Shown here piece by piece: positions 45,289 to 54,842 of a DNA stretch of 64,000 nucleotides. The notes beneath the pieces are model-generated. The model made no database searches. It saw only the letters and a program-made list of their open reading frames with translations, and was not told where the DNA came from. The translations under genes and the position numbers were made by a program. Within the stretch, counting starts at the first letter, position 1. The number at the start of each line of letters is the position of its first letter. This stretch comes from Anabaena sphaerica FACHB-251. Lineage in GTDB: Bacteria; Cyanobacteriota; Cyanobacteriia; Cyanobacteriales; Nostocaceae. Location: assembly GCF_014696825.1 (NCBI RefSeq), contig NZ_JACJQU010000002.1, forward strand, positions 372,001 to 436,000, in the 5' to 3' direction.

Positions 45289-46563
45289 ATGACTCCCAAT
45301 CCAGCTATTATGCGATCTGTGGAACAATTGGGCTACCGTGTTACTGTTGGTGATGTGGCAACCCAAGCTGGCTTGAATGTGGGTGAAGCGAATCAAGGAT
45401 TATTAGCCCTAGCATCAGATGCTGGTGGACATTTACAGGTAGCAGAATCTGGTGATATTGTTTATCAATTTCCGCAAAATTTTAGAACAATTTTAAGTAA
45501 TAAATACTTGCGGTTGCGTTTACAAGAATGGTGGAAAAAGATTTGGGGAGTGCTGTTTTATTTAATTCGCATTTCCTTTGGTGTTTTGTTAGTTGCTTCT
45601 ATTGCGTTGATTACTGTCACCATCATTATCATTATTACTGCTGCTAACTCAGACCGAGACGGAGATAATAGAAGCAGCAATTCTAGTGGTTTCAATTTCT
45701 TCTTTTTCCCAGATTTATTCTGGTATTTTAGCCCAGATTATGGTAATCAGGAAAGGCGACGAGAAAGAAGAGAAAATAGTGAGTTCAATTTCTTTGAAGC
45801 TGTATTTTCGTTTTTGTTTGGTGATGGTAATCCTAACGCCAAATTAGAAGAAAGACGCTGGCAAGATATTGGTACTGTGATTAGGAATAATAAAGGGGCA
45901 GTGGTAGCAGAACAAATTGCGCCCTATTTGGATAATTTGGGTGAGAAATATCAACAAGAATATGAAGATTATATGTTACCTGTGTTGGTGCGATTTAATG
46001 GCAAACCCCAGGTAAGTCCTGATGGGCAAATTGTTTATTATTTTCCAGAGTTGCAGGTAAAAGCCAGTAAAAAGCAGCGTCAGTCAGTAGCGCCATATTT
46101 AGATGAAATTCCCTGGCGTTTTAGTGCGGCTAGTTCAGGACAAATTATGCTCAGTGCTGGTTTGGGTGTAGTGAATTTGGTGGCGGCTTTAATATTAGGA
46201 AGTTTATTAAAAGGTGGCACAGTCGCAGCCCAAATAGGGGGATTGGTTGCTTTTGTGCAAGGAATTTATTGGTTGTTATTAGCTTATGGTGTAGGTTTTT
46301 TAGGTATACCCTTGGTGCGTTATTTTTGGATTCAATGGCGCAATGGTAAACTTGCTGCCCGTAACCGTGAACGTTTGGAAAGAGCAAGGCTTTTGGCAAA
46401 TGCGGATGATTCTTTACAACAGAAGATGGCTTTTGCGAGTCAGTTTGCAACCGAAAAAGTTATTGGTAAAGAAGATTTAATTTATTCCAGTGACAGTGAT
46501 TTACTAGAACAGGAATTTGACCAGGTGAAAAGGCAAAATCAGTTAGATGAAGAGAGGGAATAG
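45289..46563 (+). CDS. Membrane protein with N-terminal winged-helix-like domain
   Basis: 424 residues. Residues 1-70 (MTPNPAIMRSVEQLGYRVTVGDVATQAGLNVGEANQGLLALA) read as a helix-turn-helix-like module. A membrane helix follows (about 85-118, ending in an Ile run), then a Phe/Trp-rich segment, a soluble middle that repeats a second such module (around 185-260, VRFNGKPQVSPDGQIVYYFPEL), and two more helices (about 285-310 and 320-350). The C-terminus is charged. Conserved-looking in cyanobacteria, function not known to me. GGAGAGG precedes the ATG. A heptamer array begins right after the stop. Confidence 0.7.
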   Translation: MTPNPAIMRSVEQLGYRVTVGDVATQAGLNVGEANQGLLALASDAGGHLQVAESGDIVYQFPQNFRTILSNKYLRLRLQEWWKKIWGVLFYLIRISFGVLLVASIALITVTIIIIITAANSDRDGDNRSSNSSGFNFFFFPDLFWYFSPDYGNQERRRERRENSEFNFFEAVFSFLFGDGNPNAKLEERRWQDIGTVIRNNKGAVVAEQIAPYLDNLGEKYQQEYEDYMLPVLVRFNGKPQVSPDGQIVYYFPELQVKASKKQRQSVAPYLDEIPWRFSAASSGQIMLSAGLGVVNLVAALILGSLLKGGTVAAQIGGLVAFVQGIYWLLLAYGVGFLGIPLVRYFWIQWRNGKLAARNRERLERARLLANADDSLQQKMAFASQFATEKVIGKEDLIYSSDSDLLEQEFDQVKRQNQLDEERE

Positions 46564-46681
46564 GAGTTAGGAGTCAGGAGTCAGGAGTTAGGAGTCAGGA
46601 GTCAGCGAAGAAGTCCCAGTCCCCAGTCCCCAATCCCCAGTCCCCAGTCCCCAGTCCCCAATCCCCAATCCCCAGTCCCCT
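46562..46681. repeat. Two adjoining heptamer arrays (AGGAGTY and CCCCARt)
   Basis: 46562-46605 holds six AGGAGTC/AGGAGTT units. After a short spacer, 46614-46681 holds about nine CCCCAGT/CCCCAAT units. They fill the whole gap between two convergent genes. Confidence 0.9.
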
Positions 46682-46683
46682 GA

Positions 46684-47829
46684 CTACTTAGCTTGAATAG
46701 GAGTTAGGGCTACACCTTTGTAATAGTGTCCTAAAATTTGCAGGTGGTTGATTCCGCGTTGAGCTAAATTGTAGGCTCCCCACTGGCTCATACCTAAACC
46801 ATGTCCAAAGCCTAATCCTTGCAGGACAAAGTTACCATTTGCGTCTTTGCTGAGACTAAAACGGGTACTTTTGAGCTTGAGTGCGGTACGGACTGCTTCA
46901 CCTTTGAGGAGTTTAGTACCTTGATCACCAACAATTCTCAAGGTTTTAACGCTGCGGAAGGGGGATAGAGATTCGATCATCATATCTTTGACGTTGCCTA
47001 TACCGGAAATTCTGCCGCTGATTTCTCCTGGTGAAAAGGTTCTGATCCAATTACATTCTTTGACGTTTTGATCAAAGTCTTGGACAGCACGTAGATATGG
47101 GAGGGCATTTCCCCAAACGTCTTCTACGTTTTCGGTATGTCCACCGGAACAGGCATGAAATACTGAGAGAATAATTCGGTTGTCGTAGGTGAGGACTTGA
47201 CCGGCTGTACCATCTACTGCGGCGTAGGTGTTACGAGATTCGCTGCTGACACCTTTGTAGATTTGCCAGCGGTCGGGGCTATCTCCTAAGTCATAAACGG
47301 GATTGTTGCGCTGTTTTTCTCGCTCATAGAGGGCATAAGTACGGGCGGCGATCGCTTGGGCTTTTAAGGCCTCTTGCGGCCAGCTAGAGTTCATTTCCCC
47401 TCCCAGGACGCTGTAGAGATATTCTTCTAAATCTACCCAGTTGACTGCGGTTAAGCCTTTTTCGGTGGGGATAACTAGTGTTCTACCTCGAAACCAGCGA
47501 TCGCCTATATAAACAAATCCCTTACCTGTTGGCTCAATCCAAAATAAACCAGATTGCCATTTATCTAAAGCTACTCCTCCAGGAACTGTTTGAGCCGCAT
47601 AAGCACTCATTCCTGGTAGTTGTCCAAGGGTACGGCCAGAACTATCTTTAACTATTGCAGTGGTGGAAGCACCAACTTTGACCTGATTTACTCCCCTTTC
47701 AATAGCCACGCGCAGGATCACAGATGCTTGAGCAGGAGCAACCAAAACAAACCATAAGAGGATACCTATCCACCAATGTTGTCCTTGAATCCGGGAAAAT
47801 AAAGCGCCTAAATAAAGTTGGATTTTCAT
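46684..47829 (-). CDS. SpoIID/LytB-domain protein
   Basis: 381 residues. Signal segment at about 18-36 (WWIGILLWFVLVAPAQA), then a short SH3-like part and the SpoIID domain (about 125-310) with LEEYLYSVLGGEMNSSWP and ALKAQAIAARTYALYE; GLGFGHGLGMSQWGA near the C-terminus is the other hallmark. SpoIID is a lytic transglycosylase acting on denuded peptidoglycan in sporulation. The cyanobacterial role is unknown but likely in cell-wall turnover. Catalytic Glu candidates are kept. Confidence 0.9.
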   Translation of the reverse strand: MKIQLYLGALFSRIQGQHWWIGILLWFVLVAPAQASVILRVAIERGVNQVKVGASTTAIVKDSSGRTLGQLPGMSAYAAQTVPGGVALDKWQSGLFWIEPTGKGFVYIGDRWFRGRTLVIPTEKGLTAVNWVDLEEYLYSVLGGEMNSSWPQEALKAQAIAARTYALYEREKQRNNPVYDLGDSPDRWQIYKGVSSESRNTYAAVDGTAGQVLTYDNRIILSVFHACSGGHTENVEDVWGNALPYLRAVQDFDQNVKECNWIRTFSPGEISGRISGIGNVKDMMIESLSPFRSVKTLRIVGDQGTKLLKGEAVRTALKLKSTRFSLSKDANGNFVLQGLGFGHGLGMSQWGAYNLAQRGINHLQILGHYYKGVALTPIQAK

Positions 47830-48018
47830 GCTGATTGTCTAATCACAAGCCTCTACAAGTTTAATCAGACAGTTCTCCTAGTTAGGAGGTTGCCACTTCT
47901 ACCTATTATGCAGTTATCAGTGGAAGAAGGTAAAAGGCAAAAGTTGATTAATTTTTCCTTTCCTCCCCTGACTCCTAACTCCTAGAACTCCTGACTTCTT
48001 AATTCTTATAATTGATTC

Positions 48019-50247
48019 TTATGATTGAACCGTGTCGGAAGGTTTTGAGGATTTGGTCGCTTTTGGAGAATTATGGACTTCGTTGGCAACGATACCAATT
48101 AAATTCAACTGGCTTAAAATTTCCGTTGTTTGCATTAATTCCTGTGGGGTTAACTGCCCGATGCGTCCGACAATGACAATGCCATTAGAAACAGAGGCGA
48201 TAATTCTGGCATCAACGCTATCTAAGACAGAAGAAGCATCTATTATTACTAGGTCATAGATTTTTTCAAAGGACTCAATTAATTCTTTCAGCCTTCCTGA
48301 AGTCAGCAGATTGACTACATCATCTGGTTTTGGTCCAGCAGTCAGAACATCAATGGATGGATGAATAGGTTGGATATAATTTTGAAATTGAGTTTTGATG
48401 TCATCCAGCAATAACAGAGATAAACCCCATTCATTGGAGATTTCGAGAACTTTGTGTAAATTGGGCGATCGCAAGTTAGCATCAATTACTAATACCCGTT
48501 GGTGCATATTTGCTGCACTAGCTCCCAACCCTAAAGCTAAAGTTGTTTTCCCTTCTCCTGGTAGTGCTGAAGTCAACATCAAGGACTTAAAAGGCAAGGA
48601 GTTCTTGAATATTTGCAAATTGTGATAAATCATATCCAGGGTTTCATGACTGGATAATTTAGTTTTGCTTTCGGTGATTGTAGATGCTGCTTTTTGCCTT
48701 TTATGCCTAAATATCTCTTTCAATCTGCTCTTGAAACTAGGTTTACCCAATTTTGGTACAGATCCCAGTAACTGGATATTCGTCAGCTTCTGTAAATCTA
48801 AAGGCGAAAAAATTGCCTGATTAAACATTTCCCAAAGCAAGGCTAATATCACACCTAAAATAGGTCCAATTACTACTCCTGCAATAATCAATAACCATTT
48901 TTTATTACCGATATAAATTCCCAAATCCGGTTCTTCAAAAACTTGCCATTCAAATCCTCCCTGAGCAATTTTCATTCCCAAAGAATGTTGAAACTGCACC
49001 ATTTGCTCAAGTGTTCTCTGTTGAATGGTTACATCTGATAACAAGCGATTATACTCGGCTATTAAACTGGGGTATGTATTTAGTTGGGAACGAATTTCCT
49101 GTTCAGATTTAGCTAATTTATTTTCTTTAGTAATGAGAGCAATTCGTTTGTTTTTCAACTCAGTTAACTCGTTAGTTAACTTATCATCAACCTCCAATAA
49201 ATTTGCGTTTTTGCTGTTAGTATTAATGTCTGTATCTTTCAATTCTTGTTGTAATAAAGCCATCTGAACTTGGCGCTTCTCCTTCAGTCTGACTATGACT
49301 GGGGAATTATCAGTGTAGCGCAAACGCTCCTGAGCCAAACTCATTTCTGTGTTTCTAATCTCATTTACTAAAGCTTCATAGCTGCTGGTACGCTCCAAAC
49401 TAGCAACCAACTGTGCATTCTGGTTTGAAGATGCTAATTTTTGCTCTAAACTATTGTAGCGACTCTGGAGATCTTCAATCTGAGAGCGATTTGTTTGTCG
49501 TTGTTTTTGAATATCAGCTACAGATTCTAGCAAGATTTTACTTTGTACTTGCGGATCGATTAAATTATGTTTCTTGCGAAAAATGGCTAATCTTTTTTCA
49601 GCCGCTAGTGTCTCATTTTGCAACTTGGGTAATCGATTATTAACAAAAGCTAAACCTTGATTGACACGCTGATTTTTTTGTTCAATATTGTAGTCTTGAT
49701 AAACTTTTTGTAGAGCTTGCAATACTCTTTTGGTTTTTACGGGATTGGGATCTTTGAAAGAGACGACAAATACTTGATTATAAACACGATTAAATTCTGA
49801 TATCTCTTCCACAGGTTTTACTTGTAAATATCCTGGGTTGCCAGTAGCACTTTTACCTTTGATATCTTCTATGGTGATATTGGGATAATCAGAACGTAGT
49901 AAATCAACTGCTTTTTGTACCAGCTTAGAACTCAGCATTAATTTCATCTGATTGGTATATTCTCCAGATGAAATTTCCTTGTTATTTAACTCACTTTTAA
50001 CATCGCTTTGGATCTGCTGAGAGTGTAATTCTTGATCCAAATCATTACTTACTATGATTTGCATGGAACTTTGGTACATGGGTTTCGTGATTACAGCTAG
50101 AAGACTTGTAACTGACATCACTGCACAAGAAACCCCCAAGATTAAAAAGCGGCGGTAAAACAGAATTGTAGATATTTGTCTAATATCAAACACGCTTTGT
50201 TTAGAGGTAGTAACCAGCTGTTTGCGATTGAGACCAGTTGTAGCCAC
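48019..50247 (-). CDS. Wzc/CpsD-type polysaccharide chain-length and autokinase protein
   Basis: 742 residues: Wzz-type chain-length domain with a membrane helix near 33-52, long coiled coils (about 200-400), a second helix near 455-475, and a P-loop domain with Walker A (GEGKTT, 564-569), Walker A' VLVIDANLRS (585-594) and Walker B LVIIDASS (666-673). It belongs to the inner membrane and steers export of exopolysaccharide. The usual C-terminal tyrosine cluster is missing (tail KATKSSKPSDTVQS), so autophosphorylation at that site is unlikely. No export genes are adjacent. Confidence 0.88.
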   Translation of the reverse strand: MATTGLNRKQLVTTSKQSVFDIRQISTILFYRRFLILGVSCAVMSVTSLLAVITKPMYQSSMQIIVSNDLDQELHSQQIQSDVKSELNNKEISSGEYTNQMKLMLSSKLVQKAVDLLRSDYPNITIEDIKGKSATGNPGYLQVKPVEEISEFNRVYNQVFVVSFKDPNPVKTKRVLQALQKVYQDYNIEQKNQRVNQGLAFVNNRLPKLQNETLAAEKRLAIFRKKHNLIDPQVQSKILLESVADIQKQRQTNRSQIEDLQSRYNSLEQKLASSNQNAQLVASLERTSSYEALVNEIRNTEMSLAQERLRYTDNSPVIVRLKEKRQVQMALLQQELKDTDINTNSKNANLLEVDDKLTNELTELKNKRIALITKENKLAKSEQEIRSQLNTYPSLIAEYNRLLSDVTIQQRTLEQMVQFQHSLGMKIAQGGFEWQVFEEPDLGIYIGNKKWLLIIAGVVIGPILGVILALLWEMFNQAIFSPLDLQKLTNIQLLGSVPKLGKPSFKSRLKEIFRHKRQKAASTITESKTKLSSHETLDMIYHNLQIFKNSLPFKSLMLTSALPGEGKTTLALGLGASAANMHQRVLVIDANLRSPNLHKVLEISNEWGLSLLLLDDIKTQFQNYIQPIHPSIDVLTAGPKPDDVVNLLTSGRLKELIESFEKIYDLVIIDASSVLDSVDARIIASVSNGIVIVGRIGQLTPQELMQTTEILSQLNLIGIVANEVHNSPKATKSSKPSDTVQS

Positions 50248-50838
50248 TATAAAAGCCCTCTACTATGAAAACAATATATTGGGAAGATAATGATGAGAAA
50301 AAATTTTGAGATAATTTATACTCAAATTTGTTTCTTAAATCAATAAGAGTTATTCCTTGCAGGATGATATAACTACTTGACAGAACATATCCTGAAGTAG
50401 CTCTTAGATAATCAATTCATCCAGATATATGCCCAGTCAGCACTATGATAGTAAATTTATTTATAAGAATTTTAAATATTTAATGAAGGATAAATATGAA
50501 ATATATTAAGAGGTTTTCTGAAAACTTTTTCCTGTCTTATATAACACTTGTATGTCGCCCTATTTAGAGTATCCTTTAAGGAGGCAGGAGGTAATCCCCA
50601 TAAATAAATTTAGGGGATTTAATATGTACGTAGTATTTCTGGCGCTACGCGTCTCTAAATACATATTTTTTTTGTTTTTCATCAATAAATTTAGGAGCCA
50701 CTGCGGTGGACGGGTTCCCCGGCATAAAGCAACCATGACCAGTAAAACAAAAAGTACAACTTTGCGTAATACAGTAAACTTACCCTTTTAGAAGAACTTT
50801 ATTCAAATTCGATATTAATGGTCTTGGGAAACAACTAG
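50248..50838. other. Intergenic region with hairpins
   Basis: No gene supported. AATCCCC (50593-50599) pairs with GGGGATT (50613-50619). AATATGTA ... AGTATTT and AAATACATATT around 50622-50670 form a longer stem ending in eight T, so a terminator is possible. GCCACTGCGGTGGACGGG (about 50697-50714) is a motif repeated in Nostocales intergenic DNA. Confidence 0.5.
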
Positions 50839-51786
50839 CTAATTTTTCACAACATCTCGCCTTCTAGGTACATCGTAAACCATAAAATCATGAGCCATAA
50901 TAGTGTTGGGGAAAATAGCACGGGCTTCTCGAAGTAAATCTTTTAACTCAATAACATTTCCTGGAGTATAACGAGGACTAAAATGAGTCATTATTAGTTG
51001 ATTTACCCCGCCTGCATAAGCTGTTTGTGCTGCCATCGTGCTTGTAGAGTGCAATCTTTGAAAAGCCATATCAGCATCTTGATGGGCAAAGGTGGCTTCA
51101 TGAATTAATACATCTGCATCCTGTGCTAGTTGCACCGCGCCGTCACAATAAACTGTATCTGTACAATAAGCAAACTTGCGGCCAATTTCCGTGGGTCCAC
51201 ACAACTGAGAACCATCAATTACCCGTCCATCTGCCAGAGTTACAGTTTCACCGCGCTTGAGTTGACCATAAATTGGGCCTGAAGGTATTTGTAAAGCTTT
51301 TGCTTTTTCTACATCAAAGCGCCCGGTGCGGTCTTTTTCCTCTACACGATAGCCGAAAGCTGTAATACGGTGATGCAGTAGACCACAGCTAACGATAAAC
51401 TCATCATCTTCGTAAATTACCCCTGGATGGACGGTATGCACCTTGATGGGGTAAGAAAAGTGAGTATGTGAGTAACGTGAAGCAGCTTGCAGGTATTCAT
51501 TTAGCCCAGATGGACCATAGATATCAACTCGTTGTACATTACCAGCTAAACCACAACTGGCCAGAAGTCCCATCAAGCCAAAGATATGATCCCCGTGGAG
51601 ATGGGTGATAAAAATTCGGGAGAGTTGGCTAATTTTCAGTTCACTCCGCAAAATTTGATGCTGTGTACCTTCACCACAGTCAAACAACCACAGTTCTGCC
51701 CGTTGTGGTAATCTCAGTGCGACACTGGAAACATTACGTGATCTTGTAGGTACACCGGAACTCGTCCCTAAAAATGTTATCTGCAC
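50839..51786 (-). CDS. rnz: Ribonuclease Z (tRNA 3' endonuclease)
   Basis: 315 residues, metallo-beta-lactamase fold. It trims the 3' trailer of tRNA precursors, needed where CCA is not encoded (as in the tRNA-Gln here). Zinc ligands: H62, H64, D66 and H67 in THLHGDH, later H in CGLLHHR, D in YCTDTVY and H in MTHFSPRY. Start [14 protein letters not shown] is standard. Length is normal for the short form. Confidence 0.95.
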   Translation of the reverse strand: MQITFLGTSSGVPTRSRNVSSVALRLPQRAELWLFDCGEGTQHQILRSELKISQLSRIFITHLHGDHIFGLMGLLASCGLAGNVQRVDIYGPSGLNEYLQAASRYSHTHFSYPIKVHTVHPGVIYEDDEFIVSCGLLHHRITAFGYRVEEKDRTGRFDVEKAKALQIPSGPIYGQLKRGETVTLADGRVIDGSQLCGPTEIGRKFAYCTDTVYCDGAVQLAQDADVLIHEATFAHQDADMAFQRLHSTSTMAAQTAYAGGVNQLIMTHFSPRYTPGNVIELKDLLREARAIFPNTIMAHDFMVYDVPRRRDVVKN

Positions 51787-51932
51787 AGCGTTGTTTAGCC
51801 TTACTCTTACTCAAAATGAGGATTTATTCTCTAATAGTGGCACGGGTTTTGAGCAAAACAGCTTCGGCCATAGGCCACCTGAAAAGGGGTAAAATGCCAA
51901 CATTTAATGATTTATCTATGATAACTCACAAG

Positions 51933-52823
51933 TCATCCAGGCCAAGATAACTCACAAATAGTTCCTTGAGGATAAATAGGAAGTCGTTGAAATTTACCTT
52001 TAATTTGTCTTGCTAAATTTTTAAACTGTTTTGTTCCCCGGCCTTCCCTGGAGGAGTTAACGCCTAAACCATCATCTACGATACTCAGTGTGTACCAACC
52101 CATAGATAAAGAACAATTAACTTTTAGGCAAGTTACTCCTGTAGCATATTTACCCACATTACACAAGGCTTCTTCCAGAAATCTGCAAATTCCTCGCTTG
52201 TTTTCCAGAGTTAAACTGCTTTCATCTACAGGTTCAAAACTACGAATCTTCAACTTGATGGTTCTAAAACAGGAAAAATCTCGCTCTAAGGTGTGACTAT
52301 AAACTTGATAGAGAATTTCGTGCAGGGGATCTTGTAAATTTATAATTATATTGTTTCCTAAGTGAAGGTTTGCTTCTTGAGTGAGGTTTTCCTGTTGCCA
52401 AAATTCATAAATTCCCCGTAACTCCTGGTTTAATTTTTCCAGTTCTGGTTCTAATTCTGGGATCAGTTTTTTAATTGATAAGTCTTCTCCTCTCACCATT
52501 CTCAAAACTCTATCTAGACTTTGTAGTGGTCCGTTATGAATTGTTTCATATGTAATTTCAATGATAGCTTGTCTAGATTTAATTTCTGATTTCATGGTTT
52601 GGCTATAGTGATATAAAGTAGGGATGGCTATAGCATTTAAAGCCAAAACTAAAATTGCTGATAAATTTGGAGTTAAGCACTTCCAAGTTAATAGGACATA
52701 ACTAGCACTCACTAGGTTAGAGATGAGAATGCCAATAACTATAATATTTGTTACTGAATATGTTCTCAACATCCAGATATATTGCCCTCCTGCTTTAATT
52801 TTCATTCCAAATTTAGACTGCAT
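51933..52823 (-). CDS. Membrane sensor histidine kinase (HisKA_3/NarX-like)
   Basis: 296 residues. Two membrane helices (about 23-42 and 50-68) with almost no extracytoplasmic loop, then a dimerisation helix with ITYETIHNGPLQSLDRV (phospho-acceptor His as in HPK7 kinases) and an HATPase with FLEEALCNVGKYA (N box) and VDDGLGV (G1). The G2 region is reduced. Such kinases pair with NarL-type regulators, and one lies 58 bases upstream on the same strand. Confidence 0.85.
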   Translation of the reverse strand: MQSKFGMKIKAGGQYIWMLRTYSVTNIIVIGILISNLVSASYVLLTWKCLTPNLSAILVLALNAIAIPTLYHYSQTMKSEIKSRQAIIEITYETIHNGPLQSLDRVLRMVRGEDLSIKKLIPELEPELEKLNQELRGIYEFWQQENLTQEANLHLGNNIIINLQDPLHEILYQVYSHTLERDFSCFRTIKLKIRSFEPVDESSLTLENKRGICRFLEEALCNVGKYATGVTCLKVNCSLSMGWYTLSIVDDGLGVNSSREGRGTKQFKNLARQIKGKFQRLPIYPQGTICELSWPG

Positions 52824-52881
52824 AAGCTTTAGCTCCAGTCTAGATAATTAGTTATTTAAAATTGGTAGTTAATTGAATTGA

Positions 52882-53565
52882 TTAATCAATCAAGCCTTCT
52901 GCTCTGGCTCGCATTTGTGTTTGAATGCGGATATTTTTACCTTCTTCTGGGTAAACATTTAAGGCATCTTGTAATTTATTCCAATAATGACGCACCATGC
53001 GTTCAGATACACACATTTCCTCAGCAATTGCTTTATCTTGTAATCCTTTCTCAAATGCTAGATATAATACTTTTAGCCACTCTGGTTTTACCTCTAATCC
53101 TGAGTGAATTCCTTTGATATCTTTTGTATGAGTTAATCCCTGTAATGCCCAATCGACTCTTGTTAACATTTCCTGGGTTGAAAGACTTTTATCAGCGATG
53201 GTAAAGCCTCCTTTATGACTATCAATATCCAACCGAATACGTACCAATGTTCTCCCATGGGCGCTTTGGACAACAATGTTTAAGTTAGGATATTTTTTCA
53301 TCAATATTTTCAGCAGTTGAATACCGTTATCAGGTCGCGCTGAGAGTCCCTTCTTTTCGGGTATAGAAAGATCCATAACTATCAAATCAGGCTGCAAGCT
53401 AGTAACTTGCTCAAGAGTATTATTGACATTAATAGCTGTCATAAATTCAGCACTAGGATAGTTTTTTCGCAGGACATCAACTGTTCCGCTTAAAACTGAT
53501 TCGTGGTCATCAATTACCAAAATTTTCAGCAAGTTATTCGCTGATAAAATTTGTTCCATATTCAA
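52882..53565 (-). CDS. NarL/LuxR-family response regulator
   Basis: 227 residues: receiver with D65 in LIVMDLSIPEKKG and a C-terminal LuxR-like helix-turn-helix (ALEKGLQDKAIAEEMCVSERMVRHYW region). In the last helix NKLQDALNVYPEEGKNIRIQT is somewhat unlike the usual LuxR end. Cotranscribed with the kinase at 51933-52823; likely its partner. It lies about 1.3 kb downstream of the peptide export genes on the same strand. Confidence 0.88.
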   Translation of the reverse strand: MNMEQILSANNLLKILVIDDHESVLSGTVDVLRKNYPSAEFMTAINVNNTLEQVTSLQPDLIVMDLSIPEKKGLSARPDNGIQLLKILMKKYPNLNIVVQSAHGRTLVRIRLDIDSHKGGFTIADKSLSTQEMLTRVDWALQGLTHTKDIKGIHSGLEVKPEWLKVLYLAFEKGLQDKAIAEEMCVSERMVRHYWNKLQDALNVYPEEGKNIRIQTQMRARAEGLID

Positions 53566-53733
53566 TACTGAATTATGAGCTAATTGGTTATTGTTATCTT
53601 ATCTAATTGATTAGCTTTTACTAAATTGTATTTATGTTGGTTCGCTTGCCATGAGGTATGTCACCCTTACCCCGTATATTTTTACTGAATTATTGTAATT
53701 CTTATGGTGAAAATATTTGCCAGCTAATCACAT

Positions 53734-54375
53734 TTACCAACAGAAATACCAAGCTATTCTGTGATTAGTACTGTTGTAAAAGCATTGACCAGATATTAAA
53801 AATTGAAGACTATCACTAAGATATTTTAATTCGGTTAGATTGGTATAACACATCAGGGTAGATATATCAGAATAAGTGATTTTTACAGTTAAATTTTTTG
53901 TATTTCCTTTGAGTTTCAAACTGATATGAATAGCCACAGGTGTTGTAAATTCTCGCAAAGTTATTCTCAGTAATTCTTCCAAAGCTGTTAAAATTATGAG
54001 ACTACATTCTACAGACTCATGTTGCCAGTATACTGGCATATCAATAAGGAAATAAACATGAGAATTTGATGTTACCCAGGTATCTAATAAGCACTGAATT
54101 GAGAGTGGTAAGCTATCTTGAATATACACTGGACACAAGCGATCGCTCAATTGAACTAAAGAGTGATGAAAATTATCAATTTTTTTGATGTATTCGGAAA
54201 TTTCATAAATTGATATATTCGGATTATCTATTTTTAATACATCTAAGCTGCGACGGATTGAGAAAGATTCTTGTAACAAGCTGTCCCGGATTTTTTCTGA
54301 CTCCAGGAATAGTTTTATTGATTGTCTATAAGACCACCATTGTAGTGCTTCTTTAATTCGTTGTTCATAGGTCAT
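53734..54375 (-). CDS. Kinase-like protein without a complete ATPase domain
   Basis: 213 residues. EKIRDSLLQESFSIRRSLDV (about 27-46) resembles the dimerisation helix of HisKA_3-type kinases but has no phospho-acceptor His in the usual place. The C-terminal part (VECSLIILTALEELLRITLREFT, then LTVKITYSD) resembles the first half of an HATPase, with the N-box Glu but no G1 or G2 glycine motifs. It is probably a pseudokinase or a partner protein of the downstream kinase/regulator pair. Start ATG at 54375. Confidence 0.6.
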   Translation of the reverse strand: MTYEQRIKEALQWWSYRQSIKLFLESEKIRDSLLQESFSIRRSLDVLKIDNPNISIYEISEYIKKIDNFHHSLVQLSDRLCPVYIQDSLPLSIQCLLDTWVTSNSHVYFLIDMPVYWQHESVECSLIILTALEELLRITLREFTTPVAIHISLKLKGNTKNLTVKITYSDISTLMCYTNLTELKYLSDSLQFLISGQCFYNSTNHRIAWYFCW

Positions 54376-54842
54376 AAACTTGACAATTTTTATTACTTGA
54401 GTGTAAGTAATAAGTCATTAAGTAGGGCTTGCTGAATTAATCTCAAAACATTACAGGGAAAGGGTTTTAGCTTTTTTGATTTTTAAAAAGTGCAAAGTTT
54501 TTTGGGGAAAGAACTTCAAAACTGTACATTTTTATCTGACGGAGAGGAAAATTTATCCCTACTAGACACTTGAAACTGTTCCCTGTTAAGAGTTCCCTGT
54601 TCCCTGTCCTCACAGATAACTTTTTCAGCAAACCCTAAGTAAAGCTGCTGATATAGCAGAACGCAAGAGTCAATAGGCAATAGGCAAGAGTAAAACCCTT
54701 GTTATTCTTTGGTTTCAAGGACTAATCATGTCCTAATTATCCTGGCTACAGCTATATGACAAAAATTAGGAAGTTGGGTTAAATGAACTGCAACCCAACC
54801 TATTTAAGTTTACATTTTTAGTCTTAGCTTAAATGTACCCAC
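54376..54842. other. Intergenic region with a MITE-like element
   Basis: Only the element at 54423-54637 is notable; the rest is AT-rich and empty. It separates the export genes from the regulatory trio. Confidence 0.6.
54423..54637. mobile_element. MITE-like element with TAGGGYTTGCTGAA ends
   Basis: 215 bp. TAGGGCTTGCTGAA (54423-54436) and the complement of TTCAGCAAACCCTA (54624-54637) agree in 13 of 14 bases. The interior has GTTCCCTGTT repeats and no coding capacity. Confidence 0.7.

Noticed and set aside
46561-46681. Possible CRISPR array
   Set aside because: The repeat unit is seven bases without spacers; it is a simple tandem repeat. No cas genes are in the window.
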